Positions 15,001-23,470 of a stretch of DNA of 39,089 nt are shown piece after piece. Under the pieces are notes generated by a model. That model did not search any database. It worked only from the letters and a program-made list of their open reading frames with translations, and was not told the origin of the DNA. How positions within the stretch are numbered: position 1 is the stretch's first letter; every line of letters starts with the position of its first letter. Made by a program: the position numbers and the translations under genes. Source of the stretch: a virus. The stretch spans positions 1-39,089 of the IMG/VR virus record IMGVR_UViG_3300042934_000559; one strand, 5' to 3'.

Positions 15001-15015
15001 GATGACCTCCTCGGG

Positions 15016-15582
15016 TCACTCGATGGGTTCGGGAATGGTCTGGGTGCAGACCGCTTCGGTTGGCGACGACACCACGCACGTGAACTGCGTGACACCGTCC
15101 GTCGAGAACGTGAAGGTGAACGGGAACGCCGACTGTCCCGCCGGGCCTTGCTCGCCTTGCGGTCCCTGGGCGCCGGTGGCGCCCGTCTCGCCGGCGGGGC
15201 CCTGCGGCCCTGTGACGCTCTCTCCGGGCGGCCCGGCAGCGCCACTCGTCCCGGTCGCTCCTGTCGCGCCCTGCTGGCCAGGAGGCCCGGGAGGGCCAGG
15301 AACGGTGGAGTCCTCGCCGGGCTCTCCCTGGGGTCCGCGCGGACCGGTCGCCCCGGTGGGACCGACGATCGACTCGACGATCTGCTCCGGCTCGGGTGCC
15401 TCCGGTTCGATGCCCTCGTCGCGCAGCTGCTCGTTCGACTGCGCGAGCGCCTGGATCAGCGCCGCCCGCTCGTCGGACGCGACGGACTGCCGCCATCCGA
15501 GGAACACGATCACGCCGATCAGCGCCAGGACGAACAGGGCGAAGAAGATCCGGTTGAACCAGGACCAGTCGCGGGGCTTCAT
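15016..15582 (-). CDS. Membrane-anchored collagen-like protein
   Basis: 188 residues: a short cytoplasmic N-terminus, one membrane helix (about residues 10-30, [20 protein letters not shown]), a likely coiled coil (32-70), then 24 Gly-X-Y triplets (about 74-151) broken by STVP and VT. It ends in a C-terminal beta-rich domain of 37 residues with two cysteines. Collagen-like repeats are common in phage fibres, but a membrane anchor is not. Its place between the endolysin and holin genes suggests a trimeric envelope-spanning lysis protein. A virion fibre retained in the membrane is the alternative. It starts in an ATGA overlap with the coiled-coil gene. Confidence 0.75.
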   Translation of the reverse strand: MKPRDWSWFNRIFFALFVLALIGVIVFLGWRQSVASDERAALIQALAQSNEQLRDEGIEPEAPEPEQIVESIVGPTGATGPRGPQGEPGEDSTVPGPPGPPGQQGATGATGTSGAAGPPGESVTGPQGPAGETGATGAQGPQGEQGPAGQSAFPFTFTFSTDGVTQFTCVVSSPTEAVCTQTIPEPIE

Positions 15583-16031
15583 GCCTGCCCCCTGTCGACA
15601 AACCACAGCACGACGGTGCCCAGCCAGGCGAGGCCGATGCCGATCCACTGGGTGACGCGGCTGTTGCGGACCGCCTTGACTTCCTTCTCGGCGCTCTTCT
15701 GCTCGGTCACAACCTCGTCGATCTGTGCGCGCGCCTCGGCCGCCTTCTTCTCCATCGCCGCACGCAGCCGGACCTCGAGGGCCTCCATCTCGGCGCGGGT
15801 CTCCGCGTGGCGGGCCTTCGAGTCGCGGTCGAGCGCGACGTGCGCTTCGGTCGAACTCTTCACCCAGTCCTTGTGGTCCTGCTCGAGCCGGTTCATCCGG
15901 TCAAGGAACGCGTCGAACTTCGCGTTGACGAACTCCTTCGTCGCCATCTCGGACTTGATGTCGCTGAGCAGGCCGATGACGTTGGAGATCATGATGCGCA
16001 GCTCGCCCGGGGTCGGGTCGTCGGCTGCCAT
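15579..16031 (-). CDS. Coiled-coil protein with C-terminal membrane segment
   Basis: 150 residues. After a short N-terminus ([20 protein letters not shown]) there is a long charged coiled coil (about 45-115) and one C-terminal hydrophobic helix ([20 protein letters not shown]). It is immediately downstream of the endolysin (3-base gap) and overlaps the collagen-like gene. This topology occurs in actinophage lysis cassettes as a second holin-like or membrane protein. It probably cooperates with the holin. Confidence 0.65.
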   Translation of the reverse strand: MAADDPTPGELRIMISNVIGLLSDIKSEMATKEFVNAKFDAFLDRMNRLEQDHKDWVKSSTEAHVALDRDSKARHAETRAEMEALEVRLRAAMEKKAAEARAQIDEVVTEQKSAEKEVKAVRNSRVTQWIGIGLAWLGTVVLWFVDRGQA

Positions 16032-16034
16032 CGC

Positions 16035-16925
16035 CTAGCTCGCGAGTCGTGCGGCCTGCACGTCCACGACACGGTTCGCGATCGCGTCGAGATCCTCGGC
16101 GCTGACGTCTGCCGTGATCGACGCCGAAGCGAACGCGGTCTTGATCGTCTCGCGGATGACGTCGACGTCGATGATGGGCTGCACCGGTGCGGTCTGCGGG
16201 CGGCCTGCGAGGAGCGAGATCCGGAGCCGGTCGAACGATGCGGTGTCGAGCATGATGCCGTCCGCCTTCGCGGCCTGGAACGCCGAGAGGATCGCCGGGC
16301 CGGGGACGCCGGTTGCCTTCTCGATCGCACTGCCGACCTCGATGAACAGATCGGGGCCGACGATCATGTAGCCGCGCTGCTCGTTGCCGAAGATGGTGTA
16401 CATCGCTTCGTCCTCCTCCGGAGGGGTCGGGAGTGGCGTCGCTCCGACGCCGGCTGTTGCGCCACCGATGTCGGCGTGCGCCATGAAGTCGATCGTGTAA
16501 GGCATGCGGATGCCGTTGATCGTGCGGTAGCCGAAGCGCATGATCTGCTCCGGCCAGAGGGTGCCGTGGACGTGCGCGCCGCCGGTGGCGGGGTCGCTGG
16601 ACCAGTCCTCCCGGCCGTACCCGGATGCGCCGGAGTAGGCGAAGGGCTCGCCTCGCTCGAGCGTCCCGCGGGTTCGGATGAAATCGGAGAAGTGCATGGC
16701 TCGGAAGCGCCACCCGTTGGTGAAGTCGATGCCGACCCACCGTCCGGTGGCCGGCCCGAGGGAGGCGCCGTAGGCGTAGATGCGGCCGTCCGCAGGGGAG
16801 AGGACCGGTGTGCCGATCGGGCAATACCAGTCCGTGCCGGGCTCGGACGACGGCGTCGTGCGCTGCTGGTGGGCAGACCACGAACTCATCCGACGCGGAC
16901 CGACCGGAAGGAGGAGACCAGACAT
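16035..16925 (-). CDS. Endolysin, M23-family metallopeptidase
   Basis: 296 residues, good GGGAG ribosome-binding site. The N-terminal domain (about 15-125) has the M23 zinc-site pattern: H19, D32, H78 and the HxH pair H118/H120 (GAHVHGTLW), with the conserved PIGTPVLSPADGRIYA strand. This family cleaves peptide cross-bridges in peptidoglycan. A linker (PLPTPPEEDE) leads to a C-terminal region (about 170-296) with an IFGNEQRGYMIVGPDLF segment and helices that probably bind the cell wall. It is the first gene of the lysis cassette, which here sits inside the tail-gene operon. Confidence 0.8.
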   Translation of the reverse strand: MSGLLLPVGPRRMSSWSAHQQRTTPSSEPGTDWYCPIGTPVLSPADGRIYAYGASLGPATGRWVGIDFTNGWRFRAMHFSDFIRTRGTLERGEPFAYSGASGYGREDWSSDPATGGAHVHGTLWPEQIMRFGYRTINGIRMPYTIDFMAHADIGGATAGVGATPLPTPPEEDEAMYTIFGNEQRGYMIVGPDLFIEVGSAIEKATGVPGPAILSAFQAAKADGIMLDTASFDRLRISLLAGRPQTAPVQPIIDVDVIRETIKTAFASASITADVSAEDLDAIANRVVDVQAARLAS

Positions 16926-16940
16926 GGCGTGCTCCCTTGA

Positions 16941-17489
16941 TCAGTTCGACGGGAACTCGGTCGAACCGGTGATGCCGCCACCGCCGGAAGCGTTGACCTG
17001 GATCGTGCCGTCCGTGTTCACGTAGCACTCCTTCGCCACGTCGCCATAGGCGGACACGAACGTGACCTTCTGCGTCGGACGGGCTTCGACCGGCAGGGTC
17101 CCGAACGTCTGCGTGCCAGTCCAGGAGACGCGGGTCACGCTCGTGAGGAGCTTGATCTGCCCGTTCTTCCTGCGCCACTTCAGACCAGAGCCGAACGCCG
17201 TCCAGCCTGCGGCCGGCGCCAGTGTCTGCCAGTCGGTGTCGGGCTCCCAGACCGTCTCCCAGCCGGAACCGTCCCACAGCTCGAGCGCATCCGCGTCGGT
17301 GTTGAACACCAGCAGCCCGGTGTAGAGCGCGTCGCCGGTGATGTCGTCGCGCTCGGCTTCGGTGACTCCGCCGTAGTAGTTGCCGACGCGCGCGATCAGC
17401 TCGATCAGCTTCGTGAGGTCCGCGAGCGGCGTGTTGCTGTCGAGGATGACGCCGAGGCCCTTCGGCCCGCCACTGGATGAGTAGCCCAT
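16941..17489 (-). CDS. Minor tail protein / putative receptor-binding protein
   Basis: 182 residues. An N-terminal helical part (LADLTKLIELIARVGNYYGG) is followed by the WDGSGWETVW-type segment seen in many phage tail fibre proteins (LYTGLLVFNTDADALELWDG) and a C-terminal beta domain (VSWTGTQTFGTLPV). The gene follows the other minor tail genes and precedes the endolysin. A role in host binding is likely but not shown. Confidence 0.65.
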   Translation of the reverse strand: MGYSSSGGPKGLGVILDSNTPLADLTKLIELIARVGNYYGGVTEAERDDITGDALYTGLLVFNTDADALELWDGSGWETVWEPDTDWQTLAPAAGWTAFGSGLKWRRKNGQIKLLTSVTRVSWTGTQTFGTLPVEARPTQKVTFVSAYGDVAKECYVNTDGTIQVNASGGGGITGSTEFPSN

Positions 17490-17497
17490 GCTTGCTC

Positions 17498-18370
17498 CTA
17501 CGAGTCGAAGGTCACGCGGACCCGTCCGGACTGCCCGTCACGCTGCGTGCCGGGCCATCGGTTGTCTCCGCCGTTGTTGAATCCGAGCCCGCCAGGGTTC
17601 GACTTCAGGTGGTCGATCAATGAGGTCGGGATGTCTACCCACCCCGAGGTGCCAGGCAGCGTCGAAGTGTCCGTCGCCGTGATCGCTCCAGCCGGCTTCG
17701 AGTCGAAGCTGTGGCGGCCGAACGGGCGACCGCCGACGATCTTCGCCGGAGCGGGAAGGTAGATCTGCGCCGAGACGATCGATGCTGAGTCCGGGATGGT
17801 GTCTCTGAGTTGGCTGCCGTAGAACCATGCGCCGCGGTTGCTCAGCGACGACCACACCTCGTTCGTCCGCCATCCATACCCCGGTTGGAACGAGCCAGAG
17901 TCCAGCGCCGTGAACTCGACCGTGCGGCGGCCACCGCCGCCGCCAGTGCTCGGCGGCACCACCGGCGGCACAGCTTCGACAGCGACGCCCATGATCCACG
18001 CGCCGGACGGCCCCCACGAGAGCCTGACGACGTCGCCAGGGGTGAGTGGGATGCCGTTCTCGTACGAGGCGGTCACGTCGCCCGTGGCCGTGGTCAGCTC
18101 GGCCACGCCGTCAGCTGCGGTGACGATCGTGCCTTCGTCAGACCGAAGCGTTGTCGGCCCATGCATGTAGGCCACGCCGTCGACGATCTCCACCCACACC
18201 GGCTCGTTGAGCATCGGAGCCATGCCCGGCAGCACGTACGCGGGCACGCGACCGCCGTCGCAGTCGACAAGCGCCCTGTTGTCGGCGTCGAGTCCGCGGT
18301 ACGTAGCCGGAAGGAACCTGACGCTCGACTTTCCGCCGAGCCTGCGGAGGATGACCTCGGTCTCGTCCAA
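17498..18370 (-). CDS. Minor tail protein
   Basis: 290 residues from a TTG at 18370, the first start after the upstream stop, with GGGGGTGG in front. The N-terminal half is beta-rich (VRFLPATYRGLDADNRALVD) with an OB-like portion (PGDVVRLSWGPSGAWIMGVA). A Gly-rich hinge (STGGGGG) leads to a C-terminal domain with a jelly-roll-like pattern (GWVDIPTSLIDHLKSNPGGL) typical of carbohydrate-binding tail proteins. Probably a baseplate or fibre component. Confidence 0.65.
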   Translation of the reverse strand: MDETEVILRRLGGKSSVRFLPATYRGLDADNRALVDCDGGRVPAYVLPGMAPMLNEPVWVEIVDGVAYMHGPTTLRSDEGTIVTAADGVAELTTATGDVTASYENGIPLTPGDVVRLSWGPSGAWIMGVAVEAVPPVVPPSTGGGGGRRTVEFTALDSGSFQPGYGWRTNEVWSSLSNRGAWFYGSQLRDTIPDSASIVSAQIYLPAPAKIVGGRPFGRHSFDSKPAGAITATDTSTLPGTSGWVDIPTSLIDHLKSNPGGLGFNNGGDNRWPGTQRDGQSGRVRVTFDS

Positions 18371-18381
18371 CCGGCCACCCC

Positions 18382-19599
18382 CTACGTGTAGACGATGCGC
18401 CCCGGCATCCTGTTGTCGATCGGGACCTCGTCGTCGAGCGGCACGCTGTCGCTCGTCACCCACGGAAGCGGTGTCGGCCAGGGGCGCTTCGACTGCCCGG
18501 CAACCTCGACCGTCAATGACTGGGTCGCAGCGTCGGACCGTTCGATCGTGAGCACACGACCGTGGAGGATGACGTCGGCACGTTCGATGTCGACGACGTC
18601 GCCGCGTTCCCGCAACGGGTTGAAGGTCTCCACCACGTTCACGATTCGCGACCGCAGCGTCGACACGAGCGGCAGCTCCGAGTCGGCCCACTCCTTGGCT
18701 TGGTCACGCGTGGTGACGTACTCGTTCGACAGGTACCGGGTTCGCGCGCGAAACGGCGACACGGACCCGTCCGAGTTCCTCACGCGCAGCGGCCCGCTCG
18801 TCACCTCCGCGACCGCGAGCACCGTGGGATCCCCGCCGGCTGCGCGCACCACCACTCGGTTCCGGATGCCGGCCGCCGACATCCCGCCGACGACCGACAT
18901 CAGCCCTTCGCCCTCACGGAGCGTGTCCACCGGCGCGGACCAGGCGTTCGGTCGCGCTGACAACGCGCCCTGCGGGGTCATGTGCGGCGACGCGTCCAGC
19001 ATGATCCGCATCAGGTCGTACGTCGCATCCAGCTTCGAATCCGGGTACAGCACTGATCGGGTGATCGGCGCGTCGGGAACGGTACGCACCAGCGGGAATC
19101 CGGTGAGGCGGCCCAGTTCGGCCCATGTCGACGTGAGCGATGCCGGCGCGGATGGCACGTCGAACGTCTCCTCCGCGACACCGGCAAGCAGCTCCTTCAG
19201 CTCGAGCTCAACGAGCGAGCCGAGCGTCAGCCAGCGGCCCTGGAATCTCATCTTCTCGTCGCGCGCGGACGGCACGTCGGTGATCTCGAACCGGCCATAC
19301 TCGACCCGCTCCAGGAACGGGCCGGCCGACACCATCGCGTAGACCGCGAGCTGCGCACCGGACGGCGCGAGCGGGTCGTTCATGCTCTCCGGTGAGATCG
19401 ACGTCGCGAACTCGTCAGACCAGACCACGGTCACAGACCCCGACTGCTGAATGTTCGCCCCGGCGTCCTCCGAGAACCGCGGCCGAGTGATCGGCAGATC
19501 CTTCTGCCGGCGAACCCCGTTGTAGTAGAGGTCTGCCAGCCAGTGGTGGTCGTGCGGGCCCGTCAGCACATTCAGCAGATCGTCTGAACCGGACCGCAT
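18382..19599 (-). CDS. Minor tail protein, tail-associated hub-like
   Basis: 405 residues from an ATG next to GGAGGAGTG. The region WLADLYYNGVRRQKDLPITR and the following beta strands resemble the hub/tail-associated-lysin N-domain of actinophages, and the C-terminal half (RSRIVNVVETFNPLRERGDVV) looks like a second hub domain. It follows the Dit-like gene in the standard siphoviral order, so it most likely forms the tail-tip hub. No peptidase motif seen. Confidence 0.7.
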   Translation of the reverse strand: MRSGSDDLLNVLTGPHDHHWLADLYYNGVRRQKDLPITRPRFSEDAGANIQQSGSVTVVWSDEFATSISPESMNDPLAPSGAQLAVYAMVSAGPFLERVEYGRFEITDVPSARDEKMRFQGRWLTLGSLVELELKELLAGVAEETFDVPSAPASLTSTWAELGRLTGFPLVRTVPDAPITRSVLYPDSKLDATYDLMRIMLDASPHMTPQGALSARPNAWSAPVDTLREGEGLMSVVGGMSAAGIRNRVVVRAAGGDPTVLAVAEVTSGPLRVRNSDGSVSPFRARTRYLSNEYVTTRDQAKEWADSELPLVSTLRSRIVNVVETFNPLRERGDVVDIERADVILHGRVLTIERSDAATQSLTVEVAGQSKRPWPTPLPWVTSDSVPLDDEVPIDNRMPGRIVYT

Positions 19600-19607
19600 C
19601 ACTCCTC

Positions 19608-20426
19608 CTACCCGGCCAGCCCGGCGTACTCGTAGGAACGCGAGGAGGCCGTGTACGTCGCGATCGCCGCCGATAGATCCGTGTACGTGTCGAACGCCAG
19701 CGACATGTCCGAGTAGGACAGCAGCGGCGTCGTGATCGCGGCGGCCGGCGGCTTCGACTCGTTCATTGCCGCGTCGAACTGGATCATCTGGCCGTGGAAC
19801 CTGACGTTCCGTTCGATCTCTGTCAGGTCGCCCTGCGCGAAGAACGTCTTCGGCCATCGGATCCCGTCCGACGTTCGGATGCACAGCACCCCGACTTGCC
19901 GGGTCAGGTACGAGCCGAGCATCGCCTGCATCTGGTTCGCCGCGTCGAGCGTCTCCGTCAGCAGCGACACCGGGACGTTGCGGAGGCCGCTGCGGCCTCC
20001 GCCGATCCACCACCCGACCGTCGCACCCTCCGGTTCGACGAACTCGCCCCTCAGAGGCCGCACCAGGCTCTCCGCGGAACCAGCGAGGATCCGGACGGGC
20101 GCCCACAGATCGGGCACCAGCGGCTGATGCACGACCGTGCCGGTGTAGTCCAGGACGATGGACGCCAGATCGGTGAACCCGAGGGACACACCGTCCTCCG
20201 CGAACATCTCGGCGCGGTAGTACGCCTCGGACTGGAACGGGCACTCCCAGTCGATCGCCGCAACACCAGGCGTCACGTCGAACCCGCCCCGCACGAACCA
20301 GGACCGCTCATCCGACAGCCGCAGCATCCGAAGCCGGTACGTATCCGGGTCGAGGTCGTCGGGGTCGAAGAACACCTCGACGAACGGGTTCCCGGACGTG
20401 TCCGGGGTCAGTTCAGGAACAGCCAC
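19608..20426 (-). CDS. Minor tail protein, distal-tail (Dit)-like
   Basis: 272 residues from a GTG with a GGAGGTG ribosome-binding site. It lies directly after the tape measure gene (3-base gap), the position of Dit in siphoviruses. It has a beta-rich N-terminal part (YRLRMLRLSDERSWFVRGGF) and an inserted WWIGGGRSGLRNVPVSLL segment. The C-terminus has a repetitive pattern (SYSDMSLAFDTYTDLSAAIA). Confidence 0.68.
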   Translation of the reverse strand: MAVPELTPDTSGNPFVEVFFDPDDLDPDTYRLRMLRLSDERSWFVRGGFDVTPGVAAIDWECPFQSEAYYRAEMFAEDGVSLGFTDLASIVLDYTGTVVHQPLVPDLWAPVRILAGSAESLVRPLRGEFVEPEGATVGWWIGGGRSGLRNVPVSLLTETLDAANQMQAMLGSYLTRQVGVLCIRTSDGIRWPKTFFAQGDLTEIERNVRFHGQMIQFDAAMNESKPPAAAITTPLLSYSDMSLAFDTYTDLSAAIATYTASSRSYEYAGLAG

Positions 20427-20429
20427 CGT

Positions 20430-22622
20430 TCACCTCCGGGAACCCATCTCCAGTCGTGTCTTCCGAGCCGACGACGCCCCAGCGATCTCGCCCTGGATCG
20501 TGCCGATCAGCACCCCGTCGACGTCGTACAGGTGGAACACCGCGGGACCGCTCTGCGCACTCGAAGAGGCGACGGGCGCCGCCAACCCGACAGATGTGGC
20601 CGCGTATGCCGGCGACAGCGCGCCCGTGAGGTCCGGCCGCGCCATGCCTGACTGCCACTGCTCCATGACGGCCGCGCCCGACTTCTCGAGCTGCGTCCAC
20701 CCCGAACCGGAGAACGGGCCGCGCTTCGCAGGCGAGCGCGGGAAGAACCCCTGCGCCCACGAGAGGACGCCAGAGACCGCATCGCCGACAGGCTTCAGCA
20801 TTGACGTAATGCCATTGATGAACCCTTGGATGATCGACCGACCCGAGCTGTACAGCCAGTCGCCCGCGCCGGCGAAGAACGACCCGACACGGCCGGGCAG
20901 ATCACGGAACCAGCCGACGACGCGATCGATGCCGAGCTGCACGTCGCGCCCGAAGTTGTTCACCTCACGCAACGCGATCCCGAGCGCTGACCCGAGCCCT
21001 GCACCCAGTTCGGCCGCGGCCCTGAAGACGTCACCGATCGGACCGGGGATAGCCTCCATCTGCGCGGTGAACTCTTCGAGCGTGACGTCACCCGCCAGGA
21101 GCGAGAAGAGCCCGCTCAGGGCTGTGACCCATCCACCGACCGCCTGCGACAACCAGATCACCACGGGGGCGAGCTGCGTTGTCAGTTCGATGACGGCAGG
21201 GAGTGTGTCCGCCATCGATTGGAACAGACCGGGGAGCTGCGGAAGTACCTCCTCCGCCATCTCCCGCAGCGCCGGAATGGCCTGCTCGAAAGCGGCCGTT
21301 AGACCAGGCCCCTGCTCTTCGACCAGCTGCTCGATCACTGGCAGCAGATCGTCCGCTACGACCGTCGCCAGCTGGGTCACGATCGGGAGGAGGCCTGCGC
21401 CGATCTTCGCCTGCAGGTCGTCCCACGTGGCCGCGTTGATGCGGTTCTTGTTGGCGAGCTGATCCGACGTGTTTGCGAAGTCGTCCGACACCGCTGCCGT
21501 CTGCTGGAGCAGTGCACCGTATCGGGCCTGAACCTTCTGCGCCTCGGTGAGCTCCTCACCGGCCGCGGCGATCCCGTTTGCGTACGCGTACGTCTCGACG
21601 GTGGCCGCCGACAGGTCGATGCCGTACCGGCGCAGCGGCTCCGACTCTCCGGCAAGCCCCGACTGGAACAGGCCCAGCGCGTCAGCGACCTCGAGGTTGA
21701 ACACCGATGCGAAGTCGGAGCCTCGGCCGACAAGCTCAAGCAGCGTGTGCGCGACGTCACCGCCCTCGCCCGAGATCGTTCGGACGAACGAGGAGAACTG
21801 GGTGGCGTAGCCGTTGAGTTCCCGCTTGCTGAGGCCAAAGGTCTGTGCGCTGTTCTCGCCGAGCGCGAGGACCGCGTCCGCCGCTTCGCCGTAGGCGACA
21901 CCGACAGCGTTGATCGACTCGTTCAGGTCTGACGCGATATCCACGCTTCCGACCACCAGGTCGACTGCTGTGCGCAGGCCGGTGCCGATTGCGTCACCGA
22001 TGTTCGACACCAGGCTGCTTGCGAGCCCTGCGACGGTCGTCCCGAGGAACGAGCCCTTGAAGACCTCAGAGAATCCGGACGAGAACTTGCGGGCACCCGA
22101 CCGGCCGGCGTCGTTGAGCTGGTCGCCCGCCCGGTCGGCCGCCGTGGCCAGCTTGTTCTGCGCGTCCTTCAGATCGTTCGTCGCCGACGTGGTGCTCTCG
22201 TTGGCAGTCTCCAGCTTGCGCGTCTCAGACGCGAGACGCTCCATCGCCCGGGTGACCTGCGACGAGCCGGTCGCATGCTTCGCCTGCGCCTCGACGAGCT
22301 GAGCCTCCGCGACCCGAACCTTGCCGACCTGGTCGAGCTGCTTCAGGCGCGCCTGCGACAGCGCCCGCGACACCTTCGCGACGTTCGCCTCGAGCTCCCG
22401 GGTGGCCTTGTCGCTGAAGCCAGCAGACTCCCCCTGGAAGGCCTTCTTGAAGCCGGTGCCAGTGGCCTTCCCAGAGGTCGTGCCCTCCTTCGACCACGCC
22501 GACCGGAACCCCTTCGTCGACTCATTCGCCGCGGCATCGGTCTCCTTGTTGACCGACGACCGGAACCCCTTGAACGTGGGGACGACGGCGACCGCGCCCT
22601 GACCGACCTGGGGCATCGACAT
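20430..22622 (-). CDS. Tape measure protein
   Basis: 730 residues. A helical, charged N-terminus with coiled coil (about 65-170) is followed by hydrophobic helices (SFLGTTVAGLASSLVSNIGD), long helical stretches and a C-terminal GFFPRSPAKRGPFSGSGW motif typical of actinophage tape measure proteins. The length predicts a tail of about 110 nm (at 1.5 angstrom per residue). It follows the chaperone genes and sets tail length during assembly, then is ejected with the DNA. Confidence 0.9.
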   Translation of the reverse strand: MSMPQVGQGAVAVVPTFKGFRSSVNKETDAAANESTKGFRSAWSKEGTTSGKATGTGFKKAFQGESAGFSDKATRELEANVAKVSRALSQARLKQLDQVGKVRVAEAQLVEAQAKHATGSSQVTRAMERLASETRKLETANESTTSATNDLKDAQNKLATAADRAGDQLNDAGRSGARKFSSGFSEVFKGSFLGTTVAGLASSLVSNIGDAIGTGLRTAVDLVVGSVDIASDLNESINAVGVAYGEAADAVLALGENSAQTFGLSKRELNGYATQFSSFVRTISGEGGDVAHTLLELVGRGSDFASVFNLEVADALGLFQSGLAGESEPLRRYGIDLSAATVETYAYANGIAAAGEELTEAQKVQARYGALLQQTAAVSDDFANTSDQLANKNRINAATWDDLQAKIGAGLLPIVTQLATVVADDLLPVIEQLVEEQGPGLTAAFEQAIPALREMAEEVLPQLPGLFQSMADTLPAVIELTTQLAPVVIWLSQAVGGWVTALSGLFSLLAGDVTLEEFTAQMEAIPGPIGDVFRAAAELGAGLGSALGIALREVNNFGRDVQLGIDRVVGWFRDLPGRVGSFFAGAGDWLYSSGRSIIQGFINGITSMLKPVGDAVSGVLSWAQGFFPRSPAKRGPFSGSGWTQLEKSGAAVMEQWQSGMARPDLTGALSPAYAATSVGLAAPVASSSAQSGPAVFHLYDVDGVLIGTIQGEIAGASSARKTRLEMGSRR

Positions 22623-22631
22623 TCGGGGCTC

Positions 22632-23048
22632 CTATCGGCCAGCGAACGCGGAACGCCGCTCAAGCTGCGCCCGCAGTTCCGCCCTCCGTTCGGGCGTCAC
22701 ATCGGCGTTCGGATCGGGCGTGTCCCAGACGTGCGGGAGCTCGATCAGCGGGGTGTTGTCCTTCTTGTGCGTGTTCATGAACCACTCGGCGTGACGGATC
22801 GCGGCGAACTCCGCGAGCGTCGACGTCTCCGTGAACCCGTGCCGCACCATGTGCGTGTGGGATCCGGACTCGCGGCGCAGCTCGAGGATGAGCAGCCATG
22901 CCTCGCCGTACGGGATCGACTGCCCGACCTCGCTGATCGGCACCCCGAAGTAGCGGCGGAAGTCGAACGTGAACCCCGCGCGATGCTCCTCGATCAGTTC
23001 GAGGAGCGCTGCGCTTCCCCCATCGAGGCCTGCTGCTTCTCCCGCCAC
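22632..23048 (-). CDS. Tail assembly chaperone, frameshift extension (GT-type)
   Basis: This frame lies -1 relative to the upstream chaperone frame and overlaps its 3' end (22994-23048). Translation is expected to enter at the slippery site GGGGGAA (minus strand, 23021-23015), giving a fusion that runs ...QASMGE then SAALLELIEEHRAGF. The fusion would be about 244 residues (117 from the first frame and 127 from this one). The internal ATG at 23048 has no good ribosome-binding site. As in lambda gpG-gpGT, the fusion chaperone would bind the tape measure protein and recruit major tail subunits. Confidence 0.8.
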   Translation of the reverse strand: MAGEAAGLDGGSAALLELIEEHRAGFTFDFRRYFGVPISEVGQSIPYGEAWLLILELRRESGSHTHMVRHGFTETSTLAEFAAIRHAEWFMNTHKKDNTPLIELPHVWDTPDPNADVTPERRAELRAQLERRSAFAGR

Positions 23049-23365
23049 GCCTGGAAGTAGGCGCCGGCGATCTTCGCCGTCTCGAAGATGTCGAGCTCAT
23101 CGAGCTGCGCGATCGTGGTCTCGTCGCCGATTCCGTCGGTCAGGAGCAGGAACAGCTCGACGTTGTCGCCGTCACTGCGCAGCACCTGCTTGAACAGGCC
23201 TGTCTTGAACCGCATGGGGACGACGAGCATGCCGTCACTGGTGACGGCATGGAACTGGTCGTTGACGATGTAGAACGCCGGGCGTCCCTCGCCAGGCTCC
23301 TCATCGAAGACGGGGATCGGGTCCGGCTCGACGGCCTTCGGCTTGGGTGCCTTCTTCGCGCTCAT
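22994..23365 (-). CDS. Tail assembly chaperone, short form (G-type)
   Basis: 123 residues: a charged N-terminus (MSAKKAPKPKAVEPDPIPVF), a beta portion (PAFYIVNDQFHAVTSDGMLV) and a helical half (IAQLDELDIFETAKIAGAYF). It lies between the major tail protein and the tape measure gene, the conserved place of the G/GT pair, and overlaps the next frame in the right (-1) register. Ribosomes that do not slip stop at 22994 and make this product. Confidence 0.82.
   Translation of the reverse strand: MSAKKAPKPKAVEPDPIPVFDEEPGEGRPAFYIVNDQFHAVTSDGMLVVPMRFKTGLFKQVLRSDGDNVELFLLLTDGIGDETTIAQLDELDIFETAKIAGAYFQAWREKQQASMGEAQRSSN
23015..23021 (-). other. Slippery heptamer for programmed -1 frameshift
   Basis: On the minus strand the sequence is G GGG GAA in the chaperone frame. 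A -1 slip keeps the P-site GGG pairing and places the ribosome in the downstream frame, which is open to 22632. It is the only X-XXY-YYZ-like heptamer I see in the 55-base overlap. Confidence 0.7.
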
Positions 23366-23381
23366 GGTGTGGGTGTCCTTT

Positions 23382-23417
23382 CGTGGGTGATGTCGTGGGT
23401 GATGTCGTGGGTGAAGT
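23382..23417. repeat. Three tandem 12-bp repeats in chaperone leader
   Basis: CGTGGGTGATGT at 23382-23393 and 23394-23405, then CGTGGGTGAAGT at 23406-23417 with one change. They lie in the non-coding gap between the major tail gene and the chaperone ATG, upstream of its AAGGA. No reading frame crosses usefully, so they are a leader or regulatory repeat, or a replication-slippage product. Confidence 0.8.
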
Positions 23418-23427
23418 GGGTGAAGGA

Positions 23428-23464
23428 GCGGGCGGCGGAGTCACCCACGAGCACCGCCGCCCGC
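23428..23464 (-). terminator. Hairpin after major tail protein gene
   Basis: An 11-bp perfect stem GCGGGCGGCGG / CCGCCGCCCGC with a 15-base loop, starting 6 bases after the major tail stop on the minus strand. There is no clear T-tract, so it may act as a partial terminator or mRNA stabiliser that raises major tail protein output relative to downstream genes. Confidence 0.6.
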
Positions 23465-23470
23465 CGTCTC

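Noticed and set aside
23349-23420. CRISPR-like short repeats
   Set aside because: The 12-bp units are contiguous without spacers and only three, so they are a tandem repeat and not a CRISPR array.
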